A stretch of 64,000 bases of DNA, taken from NCBI GenBank assembly GCA_030159075.1, contig BROG01000254.1, positions 806,001 through 870,000 on the forward strand. The letters run 5' to 3'. The translations under genes were made by a program, and so were the position numbers. The DNA is from Atrina japonica. Taxonomy: Eukaryota; Mollusca; Bivalvia; Pterioida; Pinnidae. This document shows, piece by piece, positions 24,801 through 35,200 of the stretch. The notes under the pieces are model-generated. The model was not told the DNA's origin. It worked only from the letters and a program-made list of their open reading frames with translations, and made no database searches. Position 1 is the first letter of the stretch. Each line of letters starts with the position of its first letter.

Positions 24801-27800
24801 TGGAATGTCATGCAAAAAAAAAAAGTAGCTTCTTACCAGTTAAATCAACCAGTTATTGAATTTTCTTGCCAAAATTTTGCAATTAATAGAATTTTTAATG
24901 ATAATAAATTACTAAATGGAATTTTTTGAAATTCAGAAAAAGAGGATTTTTAAATATTTTTCATTTACATCTTTAAAAGTTTTATGCTTTGACTTCAATG
25001 GAAAGGTGAGAATTGACTGATGAAGGCAGTGTAAATTTTATCTAATTTTCAAAATAGAAATCAGATGTCAAATACTCATTACTTTTACAGTAACAATGTT
25101 TTGACACCATTGTCATTATTAAAAAGGCAAACTGGCAAATTAACTTACCGACTTATATGCCAGATCATGATAAGCTTATCATCTCCGCCGGATGCTAGAC
25201 ATTTGCCATTGTTAGACCACCGAACACAATTCACACAAGCTGCAATAAAAAAAAGGTTAATAGTAATAGAAGTTATATAAAAACATTAAAGATATCATAA
25301 CCATATCGATACGATATATTTAGATATCAGAACCATATTGATACGATATATTTAGATATACATGCAATAGGAGGACTAATGTGATTTATTAAGTTTCAGA
25401 ATCTGTATGTGTGTATTTATATGCATTAATATTTGAACAATTTATAATATTATCTTCATTGAAAATGTTATCTAGTTTTCAATCATTCTGTAAAACGTGA
25501 CAGAAAAATATTTTTTAAATTACTTACACTGGAAATCGAACTATACAGGTCCTACAGAATACCCTGGAAACCCCTGTACATCATGTTACACAGAGTGCCT
25601 AACAGCCAATAACAAGTTTTATAAGTGACACAATTCTGACAGTTAAAGAAGTTTATAATGGCATAATGATAGACTCAGTCTGTGATATAAATTTTCAGTT
25701 TAAGTGCTAGAAAATGACTCTGACCATACAGATTCATGTTATTATTGGGGACTTGTATTGTACACCAGGGATTTTCCATCCTATCATATGGAACCGAAAT
25801 AAAGTCCCATTCCTAATGCAAAGCAATGCATTTCCCCCCAATTTACAGTAAAAATTATCCAATTGAATCAAATGACAATAAATTCAAAACCATGAAAAAT
25901 CCACTTAAAAGGGGCAATAACTCCCATATGGGCTGGCTCTATTGACTTTGCATGCTGAACATTTTTTATCATTAGTTCATGAGAAGATTTTTAAAGATGT
26001 AGCAAGTTTTGGTACTTTTTGGCCATTTTATGGTCCCTAATGGTCCTATCTCTGTTTCATTTACAAACTTTATGTGGCTTCACATGGGAGTGCTATATGT
26101 CAAGTTTGATTAAAATTGGCCCACTGGTTCTTGAGACGAAGTTTAAATGCAAAAGTTAACAGACAGACGATGACGGACGCCAGACATTTGGCTATACCAA
26201 TGGCTCACTTGGCCCTTCGGGCCATTTGAGTTAAAAATGTTGCAAAAATTGCCAATTCAAAAGGCCCAGACCCATTACCAAGAGAGTGAAAAAACCCTGT
26301 ACACGTGTCACCTGATTAATCTTATTACTGTACAGCATGGCATTGCATCCCCTCATTAATCGTCACACCTGTAGTAGAATTGTCATTAATCACAGTGGAA
26401 CTTGTATTTGCACACCACAACACTGGCCATGTGGTGTTTCAGAACATGTTCACGCTACTTATTATTTTACATTGTAATTCTTTTACAAAGCTTATTCAAA
26501 AGCTGGCATTACAATCTCAGAAAATAGCAACAACAACAACAAAAACAGGAATGCTAATCACCTAGGTGATTGTTCATCTGACATAAAATTTTTGGAATGT
26601 TTTCATCCTTTTCTTCTTTTTCATCTCTGACAGGTCCCATATTCCATATCGCCACTCGTCCAGAGTCCTCCCCTACAAGGAAATTACATAATTTAGTTTA
26701 TGTTAGTTTCTTATTTCAATAATTACATAAATATGACAAAGGACAAACATTCATATATGTTTCTGTTCTTCAATTTACTACTGTAGGACAAGGGCTGCTG
26801 TTGTTGAGTACATAAGTACTCTACTTTAAATCTTAGTGTTTTTTTATAGTACAGATGGTATTATACGACCAATGACATACATTTGTAAAAACGTGTATAT
26901 GATGTAATTAAAAGACATCAGTAACTTGAAAAATTGTAGAGATGATTTTATTAAATGATAAATGTTTACCTTGGCCGCCAGTGGCAAATCTGGATCCATC
27001 TGGGTGAATATCAATGGAAAAAATGGGCTTACCTGCAAAGATTCAATAAAAATGTGTGATTTTAATAAATGCAGTTACATGTAGGTAAGTGAAAATTTCA
27101 CTGTAATGAAAAAATGTATGATGTATCACTATACTAAGTATGAGGATCATTACCGGCTTTGATCTTACTAGATCTGTCTGTCCACAAATCATATCTTTCT
27201 TATAAAATTGTAAAACTGCTGATGAATGCTTTTGCCCTTTCCATAGGTTTTACCTATGTCTTATTATTTATAAACATCAATTTCTATTTGCCCAAATTAA
27301 TTTCATTTGTCTATATACTAGTACATACTAGTAGCAATGACAAAAGCTTGCAAGGTGGTGCTATCGGTCGTAAACAAAAGTATGGCTGAAAGTTGACCCC
27401 ACTTTGACTCGCTTGCCTTTAGGGGTAATATGGAAAGGAAAACATCCTAGGACGTCCGAATAACTATAATTTCCTATATTACTCTCACATGTAGTTTTTT
27501 TAATTACTTTATCACTTGTGTGACATATAAAATTGTTTGTTCTTCATTTTATATCCGTGAATAAAATGCTACTTTATTATTTGATGCTTAAATATATACA
27601 TATATTTTTTATCGTTTGTGTCTTCTGTCTTTCTATATGCCTATCTTTCTGTATATCTATCTGTCTATCTTTCTAGCTGTCCGTATGTCTATTTATCTCT
27701 CTGTATGTTTATCTATCTATCTATCTATTATCTGAAACAGACACCCCTCTAAATGGATAACATTGATCACTAATAATCAAGCATTACTTGACGGTATATA

Positions 27801-28129
27801 ATGACATTGTTTTGAAGTAGACTATATGAAAGTATCCCATAATTGCGATTATAATTTTAAAGAAAATGAATTAAAAAATATCAATTGAAGTGTGGTACTG
27901 ATTCTTCAGATCCATCGACAAAGCTGACTGACCACACTAATATTGTTTTTAATTGAACCAGCAACAATAATGATGTATCAAAACTATAACCCTGTGGTTC
28001 TTTTTCGTATTATAGAGGGCGCAGCCCTCATATATGTAGAGAAGCTCACATATTTATTCCTACTACATCCGGGAACCTGTACTACTAATGGTAAAAATTT
28101 TGCTCACCTCGGGAATTTGCGTGTGACAT
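12734..28129 (-). CDS. HIRA: HIRA histone chaperone, N-terminal WD40 propeller and B-domain (multi-exon, 3' end not in window)
   Basis: HIRA is the WD40 subunit of the HIRA-UBN-CABIN complex, which deposits histone H3.3 independently of replication and binds ASF1 through its B-domain. Exons in transcription order: 28129-28108 (tentative), 27032-26970, 26672-26562, 25239-25149, 24700-24612, 23959-23864, 22334-22252, 21263-21186, 20928-20761, 18172-18122, 17740-17684, 17260-17190, 16908-16803, 15744-15550, 12825-12734. Every junction has GT/AG ends and the phases agree throughout, giving about 458 codons. Diagnostic peptides are KPIFSIDIHPDG, SCSVDNTIVVWN, SAHAMNNSGPTAQIIEREGW, GSKDRSLSVW and TADGRRRITPIFLAPQLD, all closely matching the known family. 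Metazoan HIRA is roughly twice as long; the C-terminal Hira domain was not seen between position 1 and 12733. It is probably beyond the left edge, but a truncated copy cannot be excluded. Introns hold a 29-bp minisatellite, a 41-bp array and dispersed repeats. Confidence 0.93.
13497..13595 (+). repeat. Two-copy 53-bp tandem duplication in HIRA intron
   Basis: 'acttatcaacgctttcggca...' at 13501 recurs as 'acttatcaatgcttacggca...' at 13554. A wider diverged duplication links 13655-13800 to 14203-14390 ('atcgctgtatgcttgta'). Confidence 0.7.
15550..15744 (-). CDS. HIRA: HIRA exon 14
   Basis: Encodes QQLFLEKIYGKCMTKNSS, then a Gln/Lys/Glu-rich helix (LLKLQQHQKNEELQKKIELE) and a Ser/Thr-rich end, matching the family's IYGK..MLK-QRRQQQQ linker. 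Phase 0 at both ends. Without the donor (TTTAAG|gtattg) the frame would stop after VLTPIE, giving a possible truncated isoform. Confidence 0.88.
15870..16170 (-). repeat. Diverged SINE-like element
   Basis: Contains 'gggatcttttacgtgccacaccctattatgacacaggacctcgg', a variant of the SINE body found elsewhere in the window, but with no clear tRNA head or target duplication. Lies between HIRA exons 13 and 14. Confidence 0.5.
16170..16290 (+). repeat. Dispersed repeat shared with 60.09-60.21 kb
   Basis: 'acttcaagac/attttac...gttgtggaccataaagaa...ttcttagacaaattt' occurs at both places. Too short and diverged to classify. Confidence 0.5.
16803..16908 (-). CDS. HIRA: HIRA exon 13
   Basis: Encodes SKSGLELMACSSDGTVAYTE and then FSVDEIGIPMSPSDV, the last propeller blade. 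Acceptor ttcacag, donor GATGTG|gtaaga. A 41-bp tandem repeat (three units, 16.96-17.07 kb) sits in the intron between exons 12 and 13. Confidence 0.92.
16961..17070 (+). repeat. 41-bp tandem repeat, three units
   Basis: 'taatcaaagattacaaa' recurs at 16961, 17002 and 17043 with 'cctacatgggag'/'ctaacatgggag' between. Lies in the HIRA intron between exons 12 and 13. Confidence 0.8.
17190..17260 (-). CDS. HIRA: HIRA exon 12
   Basis: Encodes LTALKRPLVVTHDLFDNTIL and then DVT; a Trp codon is split at the donor (CATG|gtatga). Acceptor tttcag. Confidence 0.94.
17684..17740 (-). CDS. HIRA: HIRA exon 11
   Basis: Encodes SHQYTCCAIGSKDRSLSVW, matching CCCAVGSKDRSLSVW of the family. Phase 0 at both ends; acceptor tttcag, donor CTGG|gtgagt. 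Confidence 0.94.
18122..18172 (-). CDS. HIRA: HIRA exon 10
   Basis: Encodes RFNPNIFSKKMKKEMEQ, the basic loop equivalent to the family's FNPKIFKKK. Phase 0 at both ends; acceptor tatacag, donor ACAG|gtaagc. Confidence 0.92.
18905..20752 (+). repeat. 29-bp minisatellite, about 63 units, in HIRA intron 9
   Basis: Unit close to TTAGGATTAATGTAAGACAG + CATAGAATG, with 29- and 30-bp forms (ttaatg / ttagatg / ttacatg) and cagc/cagt/caac variants. A block of about nine units at 19437-19690 recurs nearly unchanged at 20161-20412 and partly at 20405-20600. A few outlying units sit at 18577-18625. Open frames on the minus strand (MLSYINPNILCCL...) are products of the repeat. Confidence 0.95.
20761..20928 (-). 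CDS. HIRA: HIRA exon 9
   Basis: The longest propeller exon (56 codons, phase 0 at both ends). It holds THVLRLNWSPDGAYVVSAHA, MNNSGPTAQIIEREGW and DFVGHRKAVTVV, the most diagnostic HIRA stretch. Acceptor tttgcag, donor GTTGTG|gtcagt. The 18.9-20.75 kb minisatellite begins about 9 nt into the following intron. Confidence 0.96.
21018..21165 (+). repeat. 41-bp tandem repeat, about 3.5 units
   Basis: 'tataacaatctacaggtgtg...ggataagatagg' starts at 21028, 21069 and 21110. Lies between HIRA exons 9 and 8. Confidence 0.85.
21186..21263 (-). CDS. HIRA: HIRA exon 8
   Basis: Encodes SDDKSVRVWRTRDWQEETKI and then TEPFQE, the fourth-blade WD signature plus linker. Phase 0 at both ends; acceptor tttacag, donor GGAG|gtaac. 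A 41-bp array of about 3.5 units lies just upstream, in the intron at 21.02-21.17 kb. Confidence 0.94.
22252..22334 (-). CDS. HIRA: HIRA exon 7
   Basis: Encodes EQVALLKGHHGLVKGVTWDP and then VGKYLASQ. The exon ends in phase 0 at CACAG|gtaagt; acceptor ttacag. Confidence 0.94.
23864..23959 (-). CDS. HIRA: HIRA exon 6
   Basis: Encodes DVLDLAWSGNDSWLASCSVD and then NTIVVWNADKFP, a near-invariant HIRA blade. Acceptor tttcag, donor CCAG|gtaaaa. Confidence 0.94.
24612..24700 (-). CDS. HIRA: HIRA exon 5
   Basis: Encodes YGGVSTVFGSDVQNVEQW and then RPAATLRGHTG, equivalent to the family's GPSTVFGS..NVEQWRC segment. Acceptor gattag, donor GGAG|gtaggt. Confidence 0.92.
25149..25239 (-). CDS. HIRA: HIRA exon 4
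   Basis: Encodes CVNCVRWSNNGKCLASGGDD and then KLIMIWHIS, a WD40 blade. Acceptor attgcag, donor GTCG|gtaagt. The last codon (Arg) is split after two bases. Confidence 0.93.
25288..25362 (+). repeat. Two-copy ~38-bp tandem repeat
   Basis: 'atatca(t/g)aaccatat(c/t)gatacgatat' followed by 'atttag' occurs twice in succession in a HIRA intron. Confidence 0.7.
26562..26672 (-). CDS. HIRA: HIRA exon 3
   Basis: Encodes GEDSGRVAIWNM followed by an acidic/basic loop and KDENIPKILCQMNNHL. This matches the family's segment between blades 1 and 2. Acceptor ttgtag, donor CCTAG|gtgatt. Confidence 0.93.
26970..27032 (-). CDS. HIRA: HIRA exon 2
   Basis: Encodes KPIFSIDIHPDGSRFATGGQ, the first WD40 blade. 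Acceptor ttgcag, donor CAAG|gtaaac. Starts with two bases and ends with one base of split codons. Confidence 0.93.
27600..27735 (+). repeat. Degenerate (TATC/TCTG)n microsatellite
   Basis: Imperfect 'tctgtctatctttc...' ending in pure 'ctatctatctatctatta'. In the interval between HIRA exon 2 and candidate exon 1. Confidence 0.8.
28108..28129 (-). CDS. HIRA: HIRA candidate exon 1 (start codon exon)
   Basis: An ATG opens 22 coding bases ending in a good donor (CGAG|gtgagc). The leftover base supplies the first base of the Gly codon needed by exon 2, so the phase fits. There is an in-frame TGA upstream. The peptide MSHANSRG differs from the usual HIRA start (MKLLKP-WV-H-G), so the true first exon may lie elsewhere between 27.04 kb and the region upstream. 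Confidence 0.4.
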
Positions 28130-28490
28130 AAACAAAATGTCGGAAATGCAAAGTCATTGCTTAAAAGCACACTGCAAACGAAGTAATAAACTGCCACACT
28201 AAGAAACGTTTTGTAGACCAAGACTAAGCCATAAGGACTAGGGTTGTACAATGAACCCGATCAAGAAGCGCCTCCATTATTCTGGTAATGTGAACTACAC
28301 GAAATGATGGATACGCTGGGATAAGAGAAAAATTTATAGCATAAAAACATGTTTGTGCATTTTATTCATGACTAATAAATACCACAGATTCTATTTAAGT
28401 TTTAACACCAAGGAAACAGTCAGCCACTCAATATTTTATTTAAAACAATGAGTGAATGACCGGGACATTTATGTGAAAAAACACTAAATA

Positions 28491-28563
28491 TTAATCCCTT
28501 TGGTGATTTTGTTGTGTTGCCCCCTACTAGGGGGCAACACGACGGAATCCCCACAGGGATTAA
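28491..28563. repeat. 73-bp imperfect palindrome
   Basis: Arms starting 'ttaatccct' and ending 'agggattaa' close on a perfect inner hairpin (12-bp stem gtgttgccccct, 3-nt loop) at 28514-28540. Lies about 360 bp upstream of the candidate HIRA start. Confidence 0.8.
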
Positions 28564-28569
28564 CTGAAC

Positions 28570-30300
28570 ATGTAAAACTGTTGATGAATGCCTTCGCTTT
28601 CTCCATAGGTTTACGTATGTATTATTTATATTGCTTCTCTTACATTGATATTTATTATTTATAAATATATTGTGTGATCTTTTTTCGAAATGGCAATGCT
28701 AATTTTTGGCTTCTTTAACTCTGACCAAACTATGACAGATCTTGGTACAGATAACAGTAAAGTGATCATTTAAAATCACTGATTTATTAAATGGTTACAA
28801 ACGTGATGATGTTCCCGATATCATTTTATCGGTTGCTCAGTTTTACGATTTGGTTGTGTTGCATTGTTTACCTCCAAGTGATGCTGAACACTTAACTAGC
28901 TTAAAGACTGAGCAATGTTATTTTGACAGTTTCAATCAGCGATTATATAAACTCTACCGCTCAGTCGTAGTCTGGAATCACTGTGCACTTTCCTACCCGC
29001 ATGTGCGGATGATCAATATCATGCAAATAACTTCAATATATAAATATATATTTCAGCATCAACTAATAAACTTTATCTTTTTATTCACACATACAAAATG
29101 AAGAATAAACAATGTTTGTTTGTTACACAAGTGATTTGTTTAGATATCGCATGTGTATGGTTGAAACATAGGATATTTAAGATCCTGTTTTCAGTTTTGA
29201 ATTTCAAAGATCTGTACCCTTCTTTTGATATGCAGATCAAAATAATCTAAATAAGATCTATATAATTTTGTTTTTCGGTACCAGATAATAAATTATACAA
29301 TTTCATTCACACATAGCAAAAATACAGACTAAGCAATGTTTATTTGGTGCACAAACAATGAATTTATAAACCACATGTGTGGGTAGCAGGTGTACCCTTT
29401 TTACCCTCAACCCATAAAGAGCGATGTTGGAAATTCATTCATTTCTGAATTTTCTCCGTTTTAACAACATCCATCCCCTCTAAAAAAAAAATCATTTCTC
29501 TTTTATTAATAAATACAATAATTTGAAAATGTTTGTTTTTATGTTGTAGAAATGTATATTATGCAATGCCTATAAGAAAAATTGGGAATCATTTTACATT
29601 GTCATTTAAAAATCATCATCATGTGGCATTGCTAATACTACTTTTACTAGGCCGAACTTTGTGCTTACAACATCCATCAATTGCATCTAATTAAATTATG
29701 CATTTGTTTAGAAATCAAACTAACAAGATTGCAACTGGTAAAAAAATGTGACAGAAAATATGAAGCAGAAGTTAAGAATATATCAGAAACTGAATAATGT
29801 CATGATCAAAAGTGCGGCCGGATCAGAGAGAGGAGAAAGAAAAGACATAATAATCTTCACACTGAATGACATTATTTTTTTTCTCTGACCGACGTAAAAG
29901 TATCAATCAAGCAATGTATAAGGGTTTATACCATCATGATTAACCCAAGCTGGCTTCAAAAGTCGCATCACGAAAGTTTCAAACCATGCAGAAGGTATTT
30001 GTTGTCATTTTTGTTTCGCACCAAATTTCAAGCACCCGCCATATTTGACCTATCAAATCTCGCCGAATTGACATTACATGTGAGAATAAGCGTGGTTTGT
30101 TAAATCAAAAGTGAAAGTAGGAATTATATCTCGATCCCGATGTATCATGGTAATTTAAAATTCTCGATACCTTATCCTCTCTTAGTCTAGAAGCCAGTCG
30201 GATGCCGGGAGAAAATGTTTGTAATAAAAAATATCAGCCTATTTATTGAACAACTGTACTTATCAGTAACAAAGGGGGTAGGTGTATTCATGTTTGTACA
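28570..30300. other. Intergenic stretch without recognised gene
   Basis: AT-rich. 28570-28670 repeats sequence at 27205-27300 ('actgctgatgaatgc...ccataggttt'). 29060-29150 and 29285-29390 are diverged copies of each other ('cattcacacata...acaatgtt'). No coding signal seen. Confidence 0.5.
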
Positions 30301-30394
30301 ATTATACAGTATACAACCGTTGATAGATACATTTCTTGATAGAAAAAATAACAGAAACAATATGATATATGTTTATGTATGTTGAAAACCACCT

Positions 30395-30510
30395 CTTGGT
30401 TTCCAGAGGTCCGTGTTTGTCCATTTTTGCCAGATTTGTATCTGAGTCCTGGACATCCTCAAGCTTTATACTTTGGTATCTGAGATGTTTTATATTTGAA
30501 CTTCTGAAAA
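30395..30510 (+). mobile_element. Penelope-like element tail fragment
   Basis: 'cctcttggtttccagaggtccgtgtttgtcc' then 'tctgagtcctggacatcctc' and 'actttggtatctgag'. The reverse complement of 49645-49735 (3' end of the nested reverse-transcriptase element) is nearly the same. No reverse-transcriptase region is attached. Confidence 0.75.
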
Positions 30511-30690
30511 GGAAATACAAATAGCAATCCCCTGAAATAATTCTGTACATTTACTATCATATATATAAGCTACCTTATCCCTAGACGTGCCCAGTAACCC
30601 GAATTTTGTGATTTCACTTGTTGTAATTTTTTTACAGCAATAATATTAAGATAATATATTTTGAATATTAGCAGTATATATACATACATG

Positions 30691-30854
30691 CATAGGCGAC
30701 GGAACGGGGTGGGGTGGGGCTTAGCCCGCCACACCTTTTTTGCAAAGATAGACATAGGTATTGAAAATTGGGGCTTAGCCCCCAGACGTTTCTGGCGTGT
30801 GTGTGTTTTAAGTTAGTTTAGCCCCCCACTTTCAATTTGCCTCCGACGCCTATG
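30691..30854. mobile_element. Small MITE-like element with CATAGGCGNCGGA inverted ends
   Basis: Starts 'cataggcgacgga' and ends 'tccgacgcctatg'. The interior has G-runs and C-runs ('ggggcttagccc', 'tagccccccact') that are partly self-complementary. No coding capacity. Confidence 0.7.
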
Positions 30855-31284
30855 ACATATATTAATATATATAACCCTGCCCTCTTTTTCTGCCATATCT
30901 ATCCCTCTTTCTTTTATATATTTTCGAAAAATTGGTACATATTTCAGTTTGATTCAAATCTATACATATATAAATCAATATATAAATATATTGTAATAAA
31001 ATCAATAATAATTAGATTATGTATGCATAAAGATTTTCCAATATTTACTTTGCTCTACATGTATGCATGTACATACATTTAAAAATCATATGTATGAGTC
31101 CATAAAGGATTAAATTTGACCATCATTACGTTTTAGGTTACTAAGGGGACTTTATATATCATTGATATTTTGGAAAGGTCAAGTTCAGTCAAAACCATGA
31201 TTGGTAAAAGGGAATCACTGTCTGTGTCCGTGCTCCAGAATACTGTCTTATATTATTGAGAGGGGACTTCATAATGTTTAACCA

Positions 31285-31925
31285 GATTCCCGTATCGACC
31301 ATAAAACTTCTTAAACGACGATTTCAAGAGTTCAACAACGTAACCTTGTGTGGTAGTTTATTGGCGAGTCGTTTCGCTCCCAGAAAAAAAAAAACATTCA
31401 TAAGAAGAACATGATCTTGCATAACGTATAAGTTGTGAAATGAAAACACCATAGGAAGGATAAGATGTAATACTACTACTTAGAAATGGGAAGTTCATGA
31501 TGTGGAAATTGAAATCGTTGCGTTTCTCATAAAGGGAGGTATGGAGTTGACCGTCTTTTCCAATCGACAGGAGTAAATCTAGGTAAGAAGCAGATGTGTT
31601 GCCCTCTGTCGTCTCATTGATCTCTAGCTCAACAGGATATATCTGGCCGAGGTAAGTTTGAAATTCTGAATTATTTATGGACAGGACGTCATCGATGTAC
31701 CTGTAAGTAAAATAGAACCGAGATGCTAACTAAACGTTTCCTTTGGAGAGCAGAGACTGTATAAATACCGCTTCTTATGAATAAAAAAGATGTCGACCAA
31801 AAGAGGTGCACAATTGGTACCTATTGAAATGCCGACAAAACCACGAATATTTTGTCCACCAAAAAGCTCAGCATTTTGATAATATCGTTTTAAGTATACT
31901 TGTTATTGGAATTCGAGTGTTCCTT
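31285..31925 (-). pseudogene. Decayed reverse transcriptase, Penelope-like family
   Basis: Conceptual minus-strand fragments include GISIGTNCAPLL (about 31800-31836), YRYIDDVLSINN (about 31670-31705), IYPVELEINETTEGNTSASY, EKRNDFNFHIMNFPF and YGVFISQLIRYAR. The YIDD catalytic motif survives, but frameshifts and stops break the frame. It is collinear with the element at 49.85-50.6 kb, showing the same family. Truncated at both ends. Confidence 0.8.
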
Positions 31926-32142
31926 TCCAAATTAAGGTTCCCCATGACCTAACACTAAATACTTATATCTGTGATTTCCGTTTTTGTTTACAAGGAGTTT
32001 TGGTTAATAGTTGTTAACCTGTTCTTGAGATTCGTTGAGGAATTGTGTGAAAGTACATTTCATAAATCCTAATTTACTCAACACACGCGTATATAACATG
32101 TCTCTGATAACGTTATTATTATTTATTTCCAGTTTTATGCCC

Positions 32143-32256
32143 TTAAACTGGCATTTTGTGATGTGTTTCTGTTTCTTTCAGGAAAATGTCTTTCTTTTTT
32201 AGTATTTAGAGTGATGCAGAAATATTAGTAAACAGAACTAATGCCACTTTAAACTG
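32143..32256. repeat. Short copy of the TTTAAAGGGGCATTAG-ended repeat family
   Basis: Left end 'ttaaactggcattttgtgatgtgtttc', right end 'cagaactaatgccactttaa'. These ends resemble the 38471-39041 element. Confidence 0.4.
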
Positions 32257-33322
32257 TCAAAATTGATCATTTTCAGATTTGAATCAAACTGAAATATGTA
32301 ACAATTTTTGGAAAATGTATAATTTATTGCTCAACCTTATAATTGTATACGTGTGCTACCTTTTAGGAGGCATTGCTTTTAATAATTTAATTGTGTAACT
32401 ACTATGCCTAGCGTCTAGAAAATAGAAAATAGAAAAACTATAAAATACCAACAGACTGGCTTTCTTTGATCCATATATATAATGTGTCTAGTATATATTA
32501 TCAGCGATGTATAAAGGTAGCTTTTATATCGCTAATATAGTAATACTAGTGTAATTTTGCAGTTTCATGGTGCCAAAAGCGTAGAGGAATTCAGACCATA
32601 CAATTTTGTACAAGCTTATTATTTATTTTGAATACTAAAGAGGTATATTTTGAACTAAGAAGGTCTCCTTTACATTTTCAAAATTAGACATGTCCACGCT
32701 GTAAAATATTGGTTAAAACTATTGGCGGAAGAAAATCGCATTTGGCTGTACTTTATGTTCAGTGTTTGAATCGTGAAAATGCAGACAAGCTTATGTAATG
32801 GCTAATTTTATAACACGTGAACTGTACAACACGTTTTGTTGTAATGTATGGCTTAAACACTTTGTTCGGGATAAAAACACATTACTTTTTATTACTTTTA
32901 GGAAAAGATTTTTATATTTTCATACAAGGTATGTGATACTTCTTAAACTGATGGATTAGGAAAATTCCCATAATGAAAAATAGCGGATCACTGTTTTCGA
33001 TCTACAATATTACAGAATCAATAGTTCCCTTTTGTCTACAAAATTTATGCTTTCATCTCATTCCCTCTATATCGAAAGGGATCAGCATACAAATATAGCA
33101 TGGAGCGATAGAATTAAGTATGTAGAAAGTGTCACTTAAATGAAATATAAAGCGAATTCGCTGATGTTTTGTTATTTTGCCGTATTATAGGAACCCTCTT
33201 TATTTCAATTTGTACAACAATTGCTAAACTCATGTCGATATCATTGGTAATTTTAGTGAGGGAACCTCAAATGAAATTAATTTTTTATTTGTTTATACAA
33301 TATAGGTTTATAGGCTTGAAGT

Positions 33323-33424
<102 letters not shown>

Positions 33425-33921
33425 CTGGTCGCTTTTTTCACAAAATGATTACAGATGATTTGCATATAAAACAAAGACCTAGGTACAATATATGTGCAGT
33501 ACCATCGTGCTTGAGAATCCCTATAATGCCGAGATGAATTACAAAAATAGGAAGAAACATGATTTTTTTTATTACCATTCAATTCACAAAGGAACAAAAG
33601 TAATTAAATGCTCGACAATGTACAAAAAGTTAAATAAGTTATATCAGCTGGTACATTTTTGTAATAAAAGGTAAAAAAGATTTGTTCAGTTTCAGGATAT
33701 ATACACTCTTTTCTGAATCTCCAGTTTGCCATTTTGTCAAATTTTAACGACAAGGACACATGCTTTGACAGACCAAATCCTACTTAAATTAATACAGACT
33801 CGACTACAGATTTGTTCATTGAAGAATGTCTTGGCAGATAATCAGAATACGTCATTCCAGGAAAAACAAAAGTTCAGGTGTCAAAATGTTAGAATGCGAA
33901 TTAAACTACATGTTCCATTGT

Positions 33922-34020
33922 AATGATCCCATCTCTTGATTTCCAGAGGTACATGTTGTCCTATGTTCACCTGATTATGCATAAGTCCTTAAGATTCACA
34001 CTTTGCTATCTTTGATTTTG
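33922..34020 (+). mobile_element. Penelope-like element tail fragment
   Basis: 'gatcccatctcttgatttccagaggtac...tcctatgttcacctgatt...agtcctta...actttgctatct' follows the 30.4-kb tail with more substitutions. No reverse-transcriptase part. Confidence 0.6.
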
Positions 34021-34749
34021 ATATGTTTTGTTTTATTAATTACTTAATTAGTTGACGTACATTGAATCAGATGTAAAATATTGAATCACCAGAATATTAA
34101 GTTTAAATGGAAGTTTCATTTGTGTATTTATCTGAAATATCATCCAAAAGAGTTAACATTATCTAGCAATGAGAATATAGAGAACATTTCTTTTTAACCT
34201 GCCAAGTTATGTCTCTGAGAGAATCAACACACTCTACGTGTTCAATATTGTCTCTGACCATATGACTCTCGGTCTCTTTATCTACTAAGAAATATTTTGT
34301 TAAACATCCACAATAGCAAATGACATTTCCTACAAAATTGTCATTTTAAAATCGGTAAATAATAATGTCATTTTGTAACTTCAAAAATATATTAAATATA
34401 TTTCGATGCTATTCTATCAAATTTACGATATTTTTAAAAATTCAAAATTTTATGATTAAATATTATTTTCTTTTGAAAAAATGGCTATTTGTAGTTATTT
34501 TTAATACTTTTTGAACGAATTTAAACTCTCCTTTGTGTGGTCTACCGGAATGTGCTTATTCTGGAATATGCTTTTGAATATTTTCATGTAATGCGTGAAA
34601 TGTTTAATACTTGGTGACTATCTAATGATGCCTGTATTAGAGAACTTTCAACAGAATGAAATTCGTCAACAATTCTACTATACACCCTTTCGCTGAATCA
34701 AGCACAGATATATCTTTGTCAGTAGGATTTGCTTTTTTTACAGCCTGAC

Positions 34750-35200
34750 AAAGAATCTAGAGTTGTCAAATTACTGGATTCCTACCTCTTTTGACAGAGG
34801 GTGTGTACATTTTACCGGATTCCTACCTTTTCTGACAGAGGGATGTGTATATTTTACTGGATTCCTACCTTTTCTGACAGAGGGTGTGTACATTTTACCG
34901 GATTCCTACCTTTTCTGACAGAGGGATGTGTATATTTTACCGGATTCCTACCTTTTCTGACAGAGGGTGTGTACATTTTACCGGATTCCTACCTTTTCTG
35001 ACAGAGGGATGTGTATATTTTACTGGATTCCTACCTTATCTGGCAGAGAGGTGTGTACATTTTACTGGATTTCTACCTTTTCTGGCAGAGAGGTGTGTAC
35101 ATTTTACTGGATTTCTACCCTTTCTGACAGAGGGGTGTGTACAGTTTACTGGATTTCTACCTTTTCTGGAAAAGGGGTGTATACATTTTACTGGATAACG
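34750..35200 (+). repeat. 41-42-bp minisatellite, about 11 units
   Basis: Unit 'ttactggattcctacctttt' + 'ctgacagagggtgtgtacat'. The 41/42-bp length mix makes all three frames open in turn (CTFYRIPTFSDRG, CVHFTGFLPF), so those frames are not genes. Confidence 0.93.
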
